From positions 248,001 through 312,000 of the forward strand of contig CBFFRP010000380.1 in NCBI GenBank assembly GCA_965644295.1: 64,000 nucleotides of DNA. Direction: 5' to 3'. How positions within the stretch are numbered: the first letter of the stretch is position 1; each line of letters begins with the position of its first letter. Under the pieces are notes generated by a model that did not search any database, was not told where the DNA came from, and saw nothing but the letters and a program-made list of their open reading frames with translations. Made by a program: the position numbers and the translations under genes. This document shows, in pieces, positions 44,591 through 57,154 of this stretch. This DNA comes from Paraphysomonas bandaiensis. Its lineage: Eukaryota; Chrysophyceae.

Positions 44591-45929
44591 ATTGGTTTTA
44601 ACCACACTCAAAAACCACACTCACCATCACAGCACAAAAAGCACAAAAAACACTGTTGTTATGTACGGAAAAAACATAACAGTCAATTCGGACTCAACTC
44701 AAATGAAGTATGTGAATTCATATGACAGCAGCGGACAACACTCCCAGTGACCCAATCACAGGGCAAAATGATGTGCAGGTAACTTCATTATATTCGACTC
44801 ATTCTTATACTTAAAGATGTCTTCAAAGAGGAGCAGATCCAATACAAAAGAGCGCACAGAGAATGCTGCACGACAAGCCAAAATTAGGGCTGAGTCGAAG
44901 AAGCTTCAAAAGCAGTGGAAGCGGGTTAATTTGAGACACGAAACGTTTCATTTGCCAGATTCAGACCTTCTCAGTCAATACCCAACGTTAAAGCTGCGAA
45001 GGCTAACGCTCCTGAGCATATTTCTTTAGTTTGTTACACCTGTACTTGTCACGATAATTGCCCGAGATATAGATCCTGAGCACCTCGTTTTCAACAAAGG
45101 AAACTCTGTGCTGTTCACTGTGAGTAAGATATAAAAAGATGTGTGCTATTTGGATTCGTATTTATGGCGAACAGTTCGTTTACCGGAGTCCAGAAGAAGG
45201 TCCGTCCACTGTGTTCAGGACTGAAATAATACCGAAAAGAGTTCAGAAGAAATTATCCTACGATTTCGTCGTTGGGCATACGATTTGCCGAAACATTCAC
45301 TGCCAACTTTACGTTTGACAAGCTCTACTCTGAAGATGTCTCCTTAAAGTTTAAGAGATTTCTTAGAGCGATTATTAATCCGAAGCAATTTCCTGCGTTG
45401 ACACGACTGGTGCAGCACGGAGTAGATATATGTGGGGAAAATAGAATGGGTATAGAACAAAAGAAAGAAGCAAATAGTTGTGCACGCTCACAGAAGAAAG
45501 ATGGGAAGCAACACACAGTAGTAAGTAATGCGTACACGAGGCGGACAACCAAGGCCTCGATATCATATATGTATTCCTGTGCGTGATGACTATTACAAGC
45601 TGTTTTATGCCTATGACAAATACAACAAGCAAATCAAACAGAGGGTATGACCACGCAGGGATGGTGGCAATGGGCGTTTGGGTGAGGCGGGAAAGCATAA
45701 TTCGTTTATGTTTGGTTGTATAATAGAAAACACTGTCGATTCCGAAGATATTTGAGTACTTTGGTTATTGTCAAACTCTAGCAAACGATTTGTATGTGTA
45801 TGCAAGCACACTCTCTGATAGTACTATTTAGTAGAGTAATACAATGAATTTAATTGATTTGGACGTAAATATATTACTTCTTATAAGTGTGGTTACTGAC
45901 TGTGGTTAATGAGTGTGGTTAAGACCAAA
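44591..45929. mobile_element. 1.34-kb TA-flanked transposon with TTAACCACACTC terminal repeats
   Basis: Left end ATTGGTTTTAACCACACTC and right end (reverse complement) TTTGGTCTTAACCACACTC form terminal inverted repeats, with extra subterminal copies of AACCACACTC. TA flanks both ends (44589-44590 and 45930-45931), and the uninterrupted repeat at 32.3 kb has a single TA at this point, so TA is the target duplication. TA duplication is typical of the Tc1/mariner superfamily, but no DDE transposase was recognised; the element is probably non-autonomous. Confidence 0.7.
44817..45029 (+). CDS. Hypothetical basic protein inside the TA-flanked element
   Basis: 70 aa. The first 40 residues are strongly basic and helical (MSSKRSRSNTKERTENAARQ), the rest ends in a short hydrophobic run. 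It may be the N-terminal exon of a longer element-encoded protein: a second open segment at 45272-45586 lies downstream. No family recognised, and it may not be expressed. Confidence 0.25.
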   Translation: MSSKRSRSNTKERTENAARQAKIRAESKKLQKQWKRVNLRHETFHLPDSDLLSQYPTLKLRRLTLLSIFL

Positions 45930-46553
45930 TACGTAGTCAATAGTCAAAGGTGCTATATAGCTATAACTGTGAAACTGAAGTATTATATCATGACGATTCA
46001 AGATACGGAAGTTGAGCAGTGGTTGACATGAACGAAATAATTTATCATGTTGTTGACATGTGTTACATGACAACACACACAATTGTGTATACAATTATAA
46101 TAAAGTAATCTATCTAGTTTGACTAACTTAAACTTCTCTTACAACGATCTTAATCATCTGAAAATGGTCAATTATCAATAACTTGTACAATTTGATTTAT
46201 CAGGAATGGGTTTAGAACAAGCATTTCTAGTAAAAGCTATACATTATGAAATTATGCATAACTTGTTATACCATCACGTTGAATTCTTATAATGACTTAA
46301 ATAGTTTTAAATAATATACTAAATGTAAACATCATTGCACCAAGCAGTCGAAAGAAATTCCGTAGTCTAACATATTATTACAACTCTACAATCACTACAT
46401 AACGACAGAGTACATACTACAACAACTCATTGCATGACTAAAAAAGTTCAAACACAGTTCACAAAGCATATGCCCATGAGCTTTTATTCGAAACATATCG
46501 TCAGTATATAAAAAAAGCGAATTGGAACTTATCGATGCCCATTGAAGTATAAA

Positions 46554-49500
46554 TTACACTAATTTTAACCACTCGGACAACCGCTTCGCCAGTCCACTCT
46601 CAATAATTCCAGCCGATGTTGTTGGGCGAGTGGATGAACGCTTGATGCCGGGCCCAGACATCACCGACTCTAACTCATCGCGCTGGGATTGAGCATCCAC
46701 GGAATGATTGTCGTCGTCGGAGGAGTAGATCCACAAATCGCTCACTACGAGGCGACAAAACATTTCTGTAAAGTCATCAAAGGTAACAAATAAGTCCAAA
46801 CTTGATATGTCATCAGATCCTGGGCTTTTCTTGTTGATCGCCTACAGCCAATATGGGTCAAGAACGATTAAAAATATAAATTATACATAGACACAGAAAA
46901 TTCAATACCTCCATGATTTGTATAACTCCAACATCATCTTCTTGTATAGTAGATCCCCGAAGGGCAAGCGCAAGTTTCACGACATGCTTAACTTGAGGGG
47001 ATGGAGTGGTCGATCCTGAACACGATAATTAGAGCTCATACACGTCACACACGCATATTACAAACACATTCATAATTCATTTTAAGACCTGGAAATCCCT
47101 CATTCGCAATATCAATCACCTGGTCCCAGAGGGAACGCATGGAGGATGCATACTTACGGAGTACCATTTGTACCTGAATATATAACGTGGGAGAATATAC
47201 GAAAACTTCGTATTCATATAGCATGCACAACAAATATATTCCACTGCACCATCACAAGTCTGACCTTATCAGAATACAAGGCTGCCACAAACACAGGTGG
47301 GGGTCTGATTTCAGATGCCAACGGCTCGATCTACAGAAAATGAATATCAATGCACACAACTAAAAGCAGCAATGACAAAACCAACAAACGTCACACAACG
47401 ATATATAACATGCACCATTACTGCAAATTATGGAGAATAGGTGTACATTTGCACGACAGTAACAGATAAACTGAGCACATACCGTCTCCGCCATTGTGCG
47501 ATAGACGATATCAAACAGCCCTGCACCAGAAACTCCACCATGCCGACGACACATGGCCTCCGAAATAATCCTTACTACCAGCTCCACAAACTCCCTCTCA
47601 CGAATCGGCAGCAAGAAGTCTTGATAAATATCTTTTTCAAAAGTAGTGTTCAAAGCCATATCCAAACGTTTAAAAGCAATATTAATTTCAGGTATAGTAC
47701 GCTCCGCGTGGAGGGCAGGAGAGTCCTCTCCTGATGCATCCATCATCACGCCTCCAGTATTACTATAAGAGTCAGGATTATCCACGCTCTTTCTTGGTAA
47801 TCTGCTTTTTACTTCCTCTGCCCCATTACTCAGAGTACCGGCCATATCGTTCCCTTGCACACTGCCCGCCTCGGAATTATCACGATTCCGGTGACTACCC
47901 GCAGACCGTTGGTTACTTCGAGATGATGTCCGACTGCGAGCGGAATGTGAATTAAAACTAGTCCGACTGGTACGGTCTTGGTGAGAAGAATCCTCATTCT
48001 CATCTTCTTCAGCGGTTTGAGTTATAATGGGAGGAGGTGGGAGGGCATTGATTAGTTCTTGACGACGGTATGCTTTCTCCATTTCATGTGCAACTTTGCT
48101 GTGTATCAATACACTGTAAGTGACGTAATCGAGAACAGAGCTAAGGAAACATATATCGAAAGCATATATGCAAATTTAAAAGTACACAGTATGTTGGTGT
48201 CGAAACAGTGGTAGTTGTTATGATATTTCAATATGTTTACACTGGAAACCACGGCTTACCTGTGCTCGTTGTGCATCGCTTTCACACACATACAGACATC
48301 ATATCCCGTCAAAAGTGGACCAATTAACTCACATTCCCTAGCAAACTGACACAACTGCTGCAGTGTAATACAGAAAAACTTGTCTAATATGCATCTCCGG
48401 CTGTGAAAAAGCAACTCCATTGGCGTCCAATCTTTCGGGGGATGAAGAATTGGGTGGGTGTCACGCTTAGATGGTTTATTCGAGTGCTGAATACTTCTAT
48501 AAGTCCCAGCTGCGTTCGTAAAACGCTTTAAAAAACTACGCACTGCTGCATTGTATCGCAGAATAAGTCTCTCAATATCCTGGGTTTGAATTTTGTGGTT
48601 GGTTTTATTCCCCGTCACGGGATAGGAAGCGAGAACATCGTTTATATGCAATCGATATTGCGCATTTACAGACTCAGTTTCTCGAGGCATTGAAGCGGAA
48701 TTGGTGTTTGATAACTCATTGCAACCAGGTGGTGAAGAAAGCATGCGATCACAATTAAATTCCCCAAAATGAATACGCCCATCCGAGTGAACAAATGTTC
48801 CTAATATAAATTCAAACGTTTAGAATAGTATGGGAAAATTTACATTATACATTGTAGAATATAGTTAGTATTTATTTATCACAAGGTGTGATAATCTTAG
48901 AATGTTTAGAATCATACCATATCCATTCTTCATGTTATTTTCCCATTCGCCTTCATACTGTGATCCATTGGCATAAAAGAAACATCCTCTACCGAATCTC
49001 ATCCCTTCTTTCCATTCACCCCTGTATATGTTACACATTTGTCGTTGAAACGACTTCCCAGGTGTATCCGCCCATATTTGCTCCCCAACGCCATGGGGAA
49101 GATCATTATCCCATGCACCGAGATATACCTCGCCTACAGCACACATGCTTCTGTTAGTCCACAGAAGCTACAAAAACGATTCGATACAGTCCAAATTCAT
49201 TGGCCAGCAAAAGATGCATTATTGCAGCGCGAAACGACACACACATATAAATGCTATAGAAAAATATACATTAGATATGACACTGACATGAACTGTTGGA
49301 AGTATGAAAACAACTTTAGCACACAAAAACAACGGTGTACACATTCTCGAATACCTCTATCTTGCCAAGTCATGACACCTTGACCATGTTTCTTGTCGTT
49401 TACCCACTCGCCTTCATAAATATTACCGGAAGAATAAGTCATCGTCCCAAACCCTTCACGCTTATTTTCTACCCACCCACCAACATAAAACACAGTTCGA

Positions 49501-49901
49501 GCTTTGTCGTAGTACATAGTACCGCTACCGTGTCTTTTACCATTGTACCATGATCCGTCATAGTACTGACCAGTGGAGCACTCAAATATTCCATGACCAT
49601 GACGCTTACCACACACAATATCACCAGTATATTTGCTGCCATCAGGCCACACGTACTCTCCAGAGCCATCCATATGCCCACGAGCAAAATCGCCCTTGTA
49701 TTCGACCTTATCAGCCCATACAAATGTTCCTTTCCCATCAAACAGTCCATTTTTATAGGATCCCGAGTATGATGACTCATTATCGAGAACAGCTGATCCA
49801 GGGCCGTGGAATCTCCTCTTCTGCTCATCGTATTCACCTTCATACGATTTCAACACTGTGTTAGCAACACGACATTCTAATGTATCTACCACCTCCGTCA
49901 T
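46554..49901 (-). CDS. RSPH10B: Radial spoke head protein 10 homologue (RSPH10B-like), MORN repeats
   Basis: Eight exons: 49901-49355, 49133-48918, 48800-48260, 48113-47483, 47330-47265, 47173-47089, 47015-46909, 46841-46554; 826 aa, close to the roughly 870 aa of animal RSPH10B. Residues about 19-260 are ten MORN repeats (Y.G.(W/Y)..(G/D)..HG.G). The remainder is helical: a conserved-looking segment (IERLILRYNAAVRSFLKRF, LQQLCQFARECEL), a low-complexity Ser/Arg linker around 450-540, and a C-terminal part (DIYQDFLLPIREREFVEL and FDDFTEMFCRL) resembling the C-terminal region of the RSPH10B family. Such proteins sit in the radial spokes of 9+2 axonemes, so the organism has motile flagella. Plain MORN proteins lack the long C-terminal part, which favours this assignment. 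Divergent from glucosidase II beta. Confidence 0.75.
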
Positions 49902-50361
49902 TATGACGGTTAAAGAGTATCTATGAGACTATTATCGAGTATATGATTGATATGATGTGACTCTATCAACACAGTGTTTGAATACACACACTCATATATA
50001 ACACACACACACACGAAACGTTTCAGTTTTAGGTTCATATAAATATAGCAATCTGCTGCTGGTGCTGTATGGCAACTACGTGACATGTCGAATCGTATAG
50101 TATAAAAAAAAGGACTTCTAGAAAATTGGCAAAATATGCATTTCTATATCCTGAAAAACATGACTTTTTAGGACTATCTTGTCGTGGTGATGTAGTGCAG
50201 CAGTATGCCTATGCCTGGTATGTGAGTATGAGTAGATGTTAATGGAATGTATGCATGTATCAATATACTGCTATAGAGAGGAAGCAGCCCTGTACCACAT
50301 AACTCATTCATCGTGATATATTATAGATCATATCATCTACTGGTATCATTCTATAGTAGTA
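49902..50361. promoter_or_regulatory. Divergent promoter region, RSPH10B / glucosidase II beta
   Basis: 460 bp between two divergent ATGs. It includes a CA-repeat tract at about 49986-50015 and an A-run near 50103. No defined element recognised. Confidence 0.35.
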
Positions 50362-52710
50362 ATGTCACGTAATACAAGTGTGACTATTCTAACTATTATT
50401 ATCTTGTTCTACTTCTCTCTGTTACGATATACATGCGGCTCAACTTATGAATCTCATATCTTTAACTGTAGTCGAGAAGAGGTAGTTGTGTGTTATGAGT
50501 ATGATACATGAAATATACTAATATTCAATACAGGTGATTGATGATAACTATTGCGATTGCTCTGATGGATCGGATGAGTTGCATACATCTGCTTGCTCAG
50601 GCCGCACACAGCAAAGGTATATTGCTCGTTGTTTTACTGTACCCTGTCTTATGATTATAGGTTTCATTGTTTGGGAAGTGGTTATCTGAACGTATCCATT
50701 CCGATGTCGAGAGTTGGGGACGGTCAGTATATCTTGCCTATTCGTATTTGAAAAACCGAATCGTTTAAAGTTCATGTGGTGACACCTTTCATCAACAGGA
50801 ATTTGTGATTGCTGCGATGGTGCTGATGAGATCGGTTCTTTTTTCGAACCTGAATGTCCAGATCACTGCGCTACAGATATACATCGACTGAAAATGCAGC
50901 TTATCAGCGAGTATCGGCAAATTTCCTCCGGTCTCAGGGCGAGAGGAGATATGGTCGCAAACCTGAATAGGCGCAAGCTTAGGGAACAACAGACTCTAGA
51001 TGGTCTCGTATCAGAGCTGGAGGAGACACAGCGGCTGTATTACTCAATTAAAGTATGGCTTAGTCATGAGCAGCGCACAGAATCCAGACTCAGGTTTCAA
51101 GAGCTGCGGCGAAGGGCCAGAGCTTGTGGTGAAGGGTTCCTGGAGATGTGTGATCTTTTTCGAGACGGCAACGAGAATTTGGAAGAAGAAGATATGCCAG
51201 ATTTATGGGGAAATGAAGGTAGCATTGAAATAAGTGAGGTCGATGAAGAAGAAGATGGTAAAGATAGTGAGAGGGAGCAGACCTCGGACAGCGCGGCGCG
51301 GGACGAATACAGAAGACATATGAGTGCGGTAGAACGAGTCTGGTCTAGCTACTGCACAGATGAAGAACAGCGCACAGGACTGCTTGGTGGTGAAGAAACG
51401 TTGCGGATTCATCGCAGTTTGAAACAGTATATTCAGTTCGTGACAGGTCCTGGTGGAGCGGCGGAACGAAAGCAGCGTAGAGGGGTCGAGGCTGTGCGCA
51501 AAAAGTCTACGATTTTTGGACCTTTTCTGGATAATGGTAGAGAAGGACATATACTTGGTGCTCAGGTGCTTTGCGAGATTGTGGGTTTGATCCTTTCTCC
51601 TGTGACAGTGCCTTGTACATTAGCTCACCGGATCTGGAAGGGTGTTGTGTCATATATGTGGGACGGAATAAAGACTTGTGGTACATCTCACATAGATGAG
51701 CAGCCCTGTCACGATAGTGTCGTTTCAGGCGCTAAAGCTTTTCTTGCAGTTTACCAAAGTGGTTTTGTGTCTACACTCTCTGCCACCCTGGACCCCACAC
51801 AATACAGTGCAGTGATGGCCGTGATTGATCGTCTCCTTCCCACCTACAGGTGGAGCATGTGGTTCACGCGTATTATCCAGATGGCACCATGGTACTACTT
51901 TAGATTCTATCTATCTGACGGTGCTGATCGGCTACCTGTCCTTCGTAATGCGTGCACTCTGCGGGAGGGTCTCCGAATTGCCTCTGACGAGATTGATGCC
52001 ACGAAGCTACGCATAGAGAACAAGCAGGGCGAGGGGTCGGACACTGATAAAAATTTTCCAGTCAAGACAATCGACTTTGGACCTGATGGCGCATGGGAAT
52101 CTCTATCTGATACTTGTCTTGAGTATAACCAGGAACAGTACAATTACAAATTGTGTTTTTTCAAGGAAGTAACTCAAAATCACATCCGAGTGGGCACATT
52201 CTCAGGGTGGCACAAAGACGCAGCAGAATCAGATACGAGCTCCACACCACCGAAGGGTTCCTCAATTAGGGACAGGATGAGTCGCATGAAAAAACGCATA
52301 TCACGGAGTATAGAGAACAAGGTAGATACAAAACGAGATCAAGATTCATCAGAGTTAGTGGAAGCTTATACCAAGCAGTTTTATGACATGGGTGAAAGGT
52401 GCCACAACGGTAGGAATAGAAATGCAGTGGTCACATTACAGTGTGGAAGTACGACTGAAGTGCTTGAGGTCGTGGAGTACGAGGTGGGGAATACTTTTTA
52501 AAAAATGATTATGTGAATTGATTTGTGTAGGTGTGTGGGTACTCCATTGCAGTACGTTGTCCCCTAGTTTGTGATCCAAAGCAGGAGGAAGAGATACTTG
52601 CCAAGCTCAAAGATCTAGATGTCGCAGGATTCAATGTAAAAAAATCAAAAGCCAGCCATATTTCTGGAGAAGTTAATATAGATGGTGTTTTGTCTGATGG
52701 ACAATTATAA
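50362..52710 (+). CDS. Glucosidase II beta subunit (PRKCSH-like), MRH domain
   Basis: Five exons: 50362-50481, 50534-50616, 50661-50722, 50799-52483, 52531-52710; 709 aa (human homologue about 530). An N-terminal hydrophobic signal (TILTIIILFYFSLL) is followed by two LDLa-like modules, CDCSDGSDE and CDCCDGADE, a signature pair of this family. Next come a coiled coil (about 105-180), an acidic stretch (EEDGKDSERE) and a long insert of unknown function (about 240-470). The C-terminal mannose-6-phosphate receptor homology domain has YNYKLCFFKEVTQ, GERCHNGRNRNAVV and LEVVEYEVCGYSIAV, with the expected sugar-binding Gln, Arg, Glu and Tyr. In the ER the beta subunit anchors and guides glucosidase II, which removes glucoses two and three from N-glycans. 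No C-terminal ER retrieval signal of the KDEL type is visible (ends SDGQL). Confidence 0.85.
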
Positions 52711-53920
52711 TGATGGTTCTGTTCATAATTAATGAGTGACGTAGACACGCATCAATGGTATAGGACAAGCGTTAGTTATTGTTGTAGTGTGGTGCGGACG
52801 TGCGGAAAATTAGTGGAATTTTCGACATACATTAAACTAACTTTACTTTGAATGTACTATTATATTGCTATGTTCTCCTGGTAATTCTATCATAAGTGCT
52901 AATTAATGTATGTCAAGTGCATATAGTCTCATATCTCATTGTGATCATATACTCTTTCTTCTGCTTTCCCTACATCTCCCACCGCTACTGGTGAAACACC
53001 AAGCAGAAATTCTTCAAAAAAATTCTTTCTCATTTGAATGAAAACGGTACTAACATCAAAGTAACTGGGTGGCTAGTATATATGTATATTTGATCGAGTC
53101 ATATACAGTATACAGTAACCTCTTTTTTATTGTGTTTTGCTATTTGAGAACAATTAAAAGCGGTAGTTCTAAGGTATTTAAATTACGACCGTTACATAAA
53201 GAATACAGCAGTGATGAAAAGTATTACATGTAGTGAATGCCTTATTAGCAATAGGCGGTATTACATGAACTGTTGAGAAGATGATAATCATCAGTAGTGA
53301 AACTGCAATATACTGACTGTATAAGATCGTATGAAGATGATTGGTAGTTGATATAACTTAAATTTGGCGAATGACAATGAATGATAAGTGAGATAGATCA
53401 TAATTTATAATTCAAGCATTACATTCTGCTATTTAAATCTTCATGTAAAATACTGATTTTTGATATTTTCATCGTGTAGAACATATAATTCACATAATCG
53501 ATATTGCACATACTTACTTGAGAGTGTAACTCTACTGCTCAATCTATCCTGGAAGATATACATCATAAATCAAAATTTGGTTCAGTCTTGTTTAGATGAA
53601 CGACAACACGTATATGTCAAGAGGCCAATGGAATAATTCGTGAGTGACGTAGAAATGAGAGAAAGAGATAAAAGAATTCCTTTCAGAAGTTGAAAAAAAT
53701 TGCAATTAAATTAACTTGTGTAAAATTTATCATAGTAAAAGTATTCTTCATACTTGCATCATTAATCAATAGATTAACGTCATAACCAGTAGAAATAAAG
53801 ATACGCTCGATTTACATCAAATATGTGTTGGTATTCCCACATACGACAGTCTGACATGGTACACAAACTTCATGAAAGGTGTACGCTTGCTATGCTATGT
53901 AGTTAGCATTGGAAACAAGA
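52711..53920. other. AT-rich intergenic region with one dispersed repeat
   Basis: No gene recognised. 53140-53360 (GAACAATTAAAAGC...GTAAGATCGTATGAAGAT-like words) resembles 33054-33230. Confidence 0.4.
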
Positions 53921-54355
53921 TTAATCGCGATGTGTGCTGACAACCCGGGATATAATTTTTCTCAGCACGCGATCTCTGCCGCTTATGTGGTGGGAATTAT
54001 GTTGCTGGAAGGGCTGTTTATTTTCATCGTCTCTCTGATTTTTAGTCAGACTAGGGTTAGAATGCCTTCGATTCTTTAAGTCCCCTGAGTGTGGGTTTTC
54101 TTTAGTGTTATCGTTATGATAGATCCCATCAACAGCACTGTTAATCATACGAGTGAAAACACGATCCCTCCCGCTCTTCGTACGTGTCATCGTTGTTCGA
54201 GACTTTCTTGCTGCTTCTTGTAGAGGAGTATATTTACCGAAAGCAGAAAAAGAGGATCTTCTCTTGTCTTGAGTCGTATTGCAGTTAGAATCGTTCTCGT
54301 TACTCACTTCTGCGTACTTATGAATCTTGTTCTTCACTGGACTATCCTGCATCAT
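53921..54355 (-). CDS. Hypothetical basic protein with a duplicated GRDRV motif
   Basis: 144 aa, starts MMQDSPVKNK, no introns needed. It is hydrophilic and rich in Ser, Asn, Arg and Lys, with no membrane segment or signal. A short motif occurs twice: SGRDRVFTRMINSAVDGIYH near residue 62 and SGRDRVLRKIISRVVSTHRD at the C terminus. Two RRxS kinase-type sites (DKRRSS, NRRHS) precede them. The internal duplication argues for a real protein, probably disordered and regulated by phosphorylation, but I recognise no family. Confidence 0.4.
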   Translation of the reverse strand: MMQDSPVKNKIHKYAEVSNENDSNCNTTQDKRRSSFSAFGKYTPLQEAARKSRTTMTRTKSGRDRVFTRMINSAVDGIYHNDNTKENPHSGDLKNRRHSNPSLTKNQRDDENKQPFQQHNSHHISGRDRVLRKIISRVVSTHRD

Positions 54356-55955
54356 TTCTTACTTCGTCCTTTAATTAATTATATGAATGAGTATTATGAA
54401 CTGTGTTCAGAGGTGTGAAAGTTGTTGGATGTGTTAATGGGAGTACATACATATATATGTGTGTGTGTTGGTCAATAGATACCTGCGTGAGAGTGGGATA
54501 GATATGACACTGATATACACTATGGATGCAACAGAACAATACATCATCAGCTGCAGTTCTGACAGATGGAATGTTCTTTGGAATGTGGTTTCTACAAAAA
54601 AAAATCTTACCCCATTTTTATATGGAATTCCCACGTGTACTTGTACTTATATGAGTGTGTGTACTTACATAAGTGTATGTACTGCTGCATGTCGCTCGTA
54701 ATATAGCAGTACTCCCACATTACATACAGCTACAGTAGCCATATGATGTAGATGGATATTACTATTAATAGCATTATGGTTCGCGTTGCTGGTTATCATC
54801 CACTGATCGAAATGAAGCGCCAAGCTTCGAACAGATAGCGATTCTTCTCATCTTGAGATGAGTGTCTGGAGTGGTGTGTATGGTATAATAGATCACACCT
54901 TCCTCACTGCCTCTCATGCTGTATCAGATATCGAAGATACTTTGAGCTCTAATGAAGCTGGACGTATTAATATTTGACTCGATTCATGCATACATCACAA
55001 TTGAGGTGGACATTGCACGTCTATGTACATAGTAGTGTATAATAGGCTCTGGGTTTACGTAAAGCAGTATTATCACACTGTCATATCTCAATGAAGTATG
55101 TCTTTACGTGTGAAGTCAAGTAATGGTTGTAAACTTCGCATTAGATGGAGCAGTACTATTATTATATGTACATCATAGTAGTGTATAATAAGCTCTGTGT
55201 TTACGCAGAGGCAGTATTGATTGCCGTCGTTACCTATTTGCACACTTTATATCTGTGTGCTATTCAGTATCTTAAGTATCGCTACTTACAATCTGTTTCT
55301 TCAATACAGTCAGCTAGACAGCCAACTGCTTCTCCCTTCTAGTATCACGCTACAGTAGTATTATCCTAATCGAAATAGAACTGAATTGTGGTGCGTATTC
55401 TCAGGGACGGTGAGGAGGAACAGCGGAGAGGACGGGGGGTTCATCTTAATCCTAAAAAATTCTGAAATAGTACCCTTTACATTTAATTCCATAATGGAAT
55501 ATTGAATATTCCTGCATCTTGCTCAGTTTTAGTACTATAATAGCTATCACACAATAGGTTCTCATAGTACGGTTAGCTACAACTGTATTCTTAGAGCAAC
55601 GGTTATAATTCAAATATCTTAGAAACTACAGCTTTTAATTGCTCACAAACAGCATATCTCAACACTACTAGCTCACTACCTCTATGACTCAATACAGGTT
55701 TGAAGAGCCCCCTTCATCCCACATTTTTTCAGTGAAATTGCATAACTCCAACATGTCACTACATACTACATACATTCATGAGTAACTCCATTGAAAGAAC
55801 AACGCAACTTTCAGCGCAACACTAAATCAGCGCAACAATTTCGAATAATAAAAATGCTAGCACTAGGTTTGTAAGTCTGTTCTAAATGAACTGTGACTAC
55901 AGTCTACATCCACAGATGAGGACGACAACCTAAACAACTCCTGAACTACACCTTC
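54356..55955. other. Intergenic region with short direct and dispersed repeats
   Basis: No gene recognised. A roughly 50-bp imperfect direct repeat occurs at about 55020 and 55163 (core CATAGTAGTGTATAATA). 55605-55665 is an inverted copy of the repeat at 33054 (core AGCTTTTAATTGCTCA). Confidence 0.4.
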
Positions 55956-55959
55956 CTGT

Positions 55960-57062
55960 CTCAAATACTCGGCATCATTAATATTACACCACTCCTCATC
56001 GTCTTTGAAAGGGTACTGAGCGCCCTCGTATCCGATGAACCGAATAGATGATGAGCATCGTAGAAGAGAAGAATCTCGTTTAATTCATTTAGACGCAGTA
56101 TTGGACACGCAGCGGAACAAGGCTCCCACACAAGCTCCATCCCCTCCGTACCCATAACTCCTCCAAACACTACATCCCCCTCGCAGAGCGTATACGCGAG
56201 ACGGCATACGTATGGGACAAATCCTTTGCAATGGGTAGAAACCGAGCCAAAGGAAAATCCGGACACGATCGCACAACGGCTTCCACATGCGCAGACTGTG
56301 CACACCCCACAGACAACATGGCGCACATGCTTCTCACCTGCACTCACCCTGACATCATTCACATACGTGAAGATGTCCACCAAGCACACCACAATAAGCT
56401 TGACAAACTTCGCACACGGACGCTCCCCCATCCCTGGTTTTACACCGCCATAACCAAACTAGCCAAAGCCGCATGGAACCCAGCCACCCCCCAGGTTGAG
56501 CGCTACTGGACCGGCCACATTACTGCCACACAAATGGCCGACGCATTCGGACGCCACATATCCAGCTCACTGCTCGAACATCAATTCCACGCCCTAGAAA
56601 AATCCATCGCCTCTATCCTACTCCCCCTATATGATGGAGGGCTCCGCATGCTTCGCAATAGGGGACACAGACACCACAACGTAGACACGGCACCGGCGAC
56701 ACCGGTCCCGACACACGCAAAGCCCCGCCAGCCCCAGGTTACCCACCCGACACCAAAAGTACTCCAGCTACTCCAGGCGACATCCACCCCACGAACTACA
56801 CTCTCTGCAAGAGCCCAGACCCGACAGAGGCAAGCGCAACCACTCCGGAAACAACTTCTCCTTACTTGTAGCCGAAACCCCACCTCAACAACCAGCACCA
56901 TCTCCACCACCGACTTGCACTCTCACATACATCTCGCCTCACCCACCCCCCACATATTCCATGGCACAGGCCCGCCAGACACATTGCCCAAAGGTAGACC
57001 CCCCGACTAACCTCACTACAAGGGACGGTTGCACCATGGTGCTCGCAGCGATGCACAAGCAG
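55960..57062 (+). mobile_element. 3' end of a non-LTR retrotransposon (LINE) in a GC-rich island
   Basis: The block is clearly more GC-rich than its surroundings. In one plus-strand frame from about 56150 to 57010 it reads LAERIRETAYVWDKSFAMGR, then CADCAHPTDNMAHMLLTC, a C-x2-C-x8-H-x4-C knuckle of the kind found at the C terminus of LINE reverse transcriptases, followed by a Pro/Thr-rich tail with many His. Upstream the frame is not convincingly continuous, and the reverse transcriptase core is absent. After the stop, GGTTGCACCATGGTGCTCGC (57025) is shared with repeat R1 at 5083 and 59457, suggesting a common 3' tail. No poly(A) tract or target duplication seen. Confidence 0.5.
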
Positions 57063-57154
57063 TCCCGAGACGGTTGCCCGCCACTAGTAGTATATAGCAA
57101 ATCTAGTTATTAGCTAGTCTGTAGACATAAACTAGTTTCTGTACGCAACCGTAC

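Larger units (their letters stand above)
44531..46190 (+). repeat. Dispersed repeat R2, copy split by a transposon
   Basis: 44531-44590 plus 45930-46060 form a continuous match to the reverse complement of 32165-32365; 46080-46190 matches 32960-33040. The order and orientation suggest one larger repeat of which the copy at 32-33 kb is rearranged. Confidence 0.6.

Noticed and set aside
55961-56431. Minus-strand 156-codon frame
   Set aside because: Antisense of the LINE-like remnant; the plus strand has the recognisable zinc knuckle.
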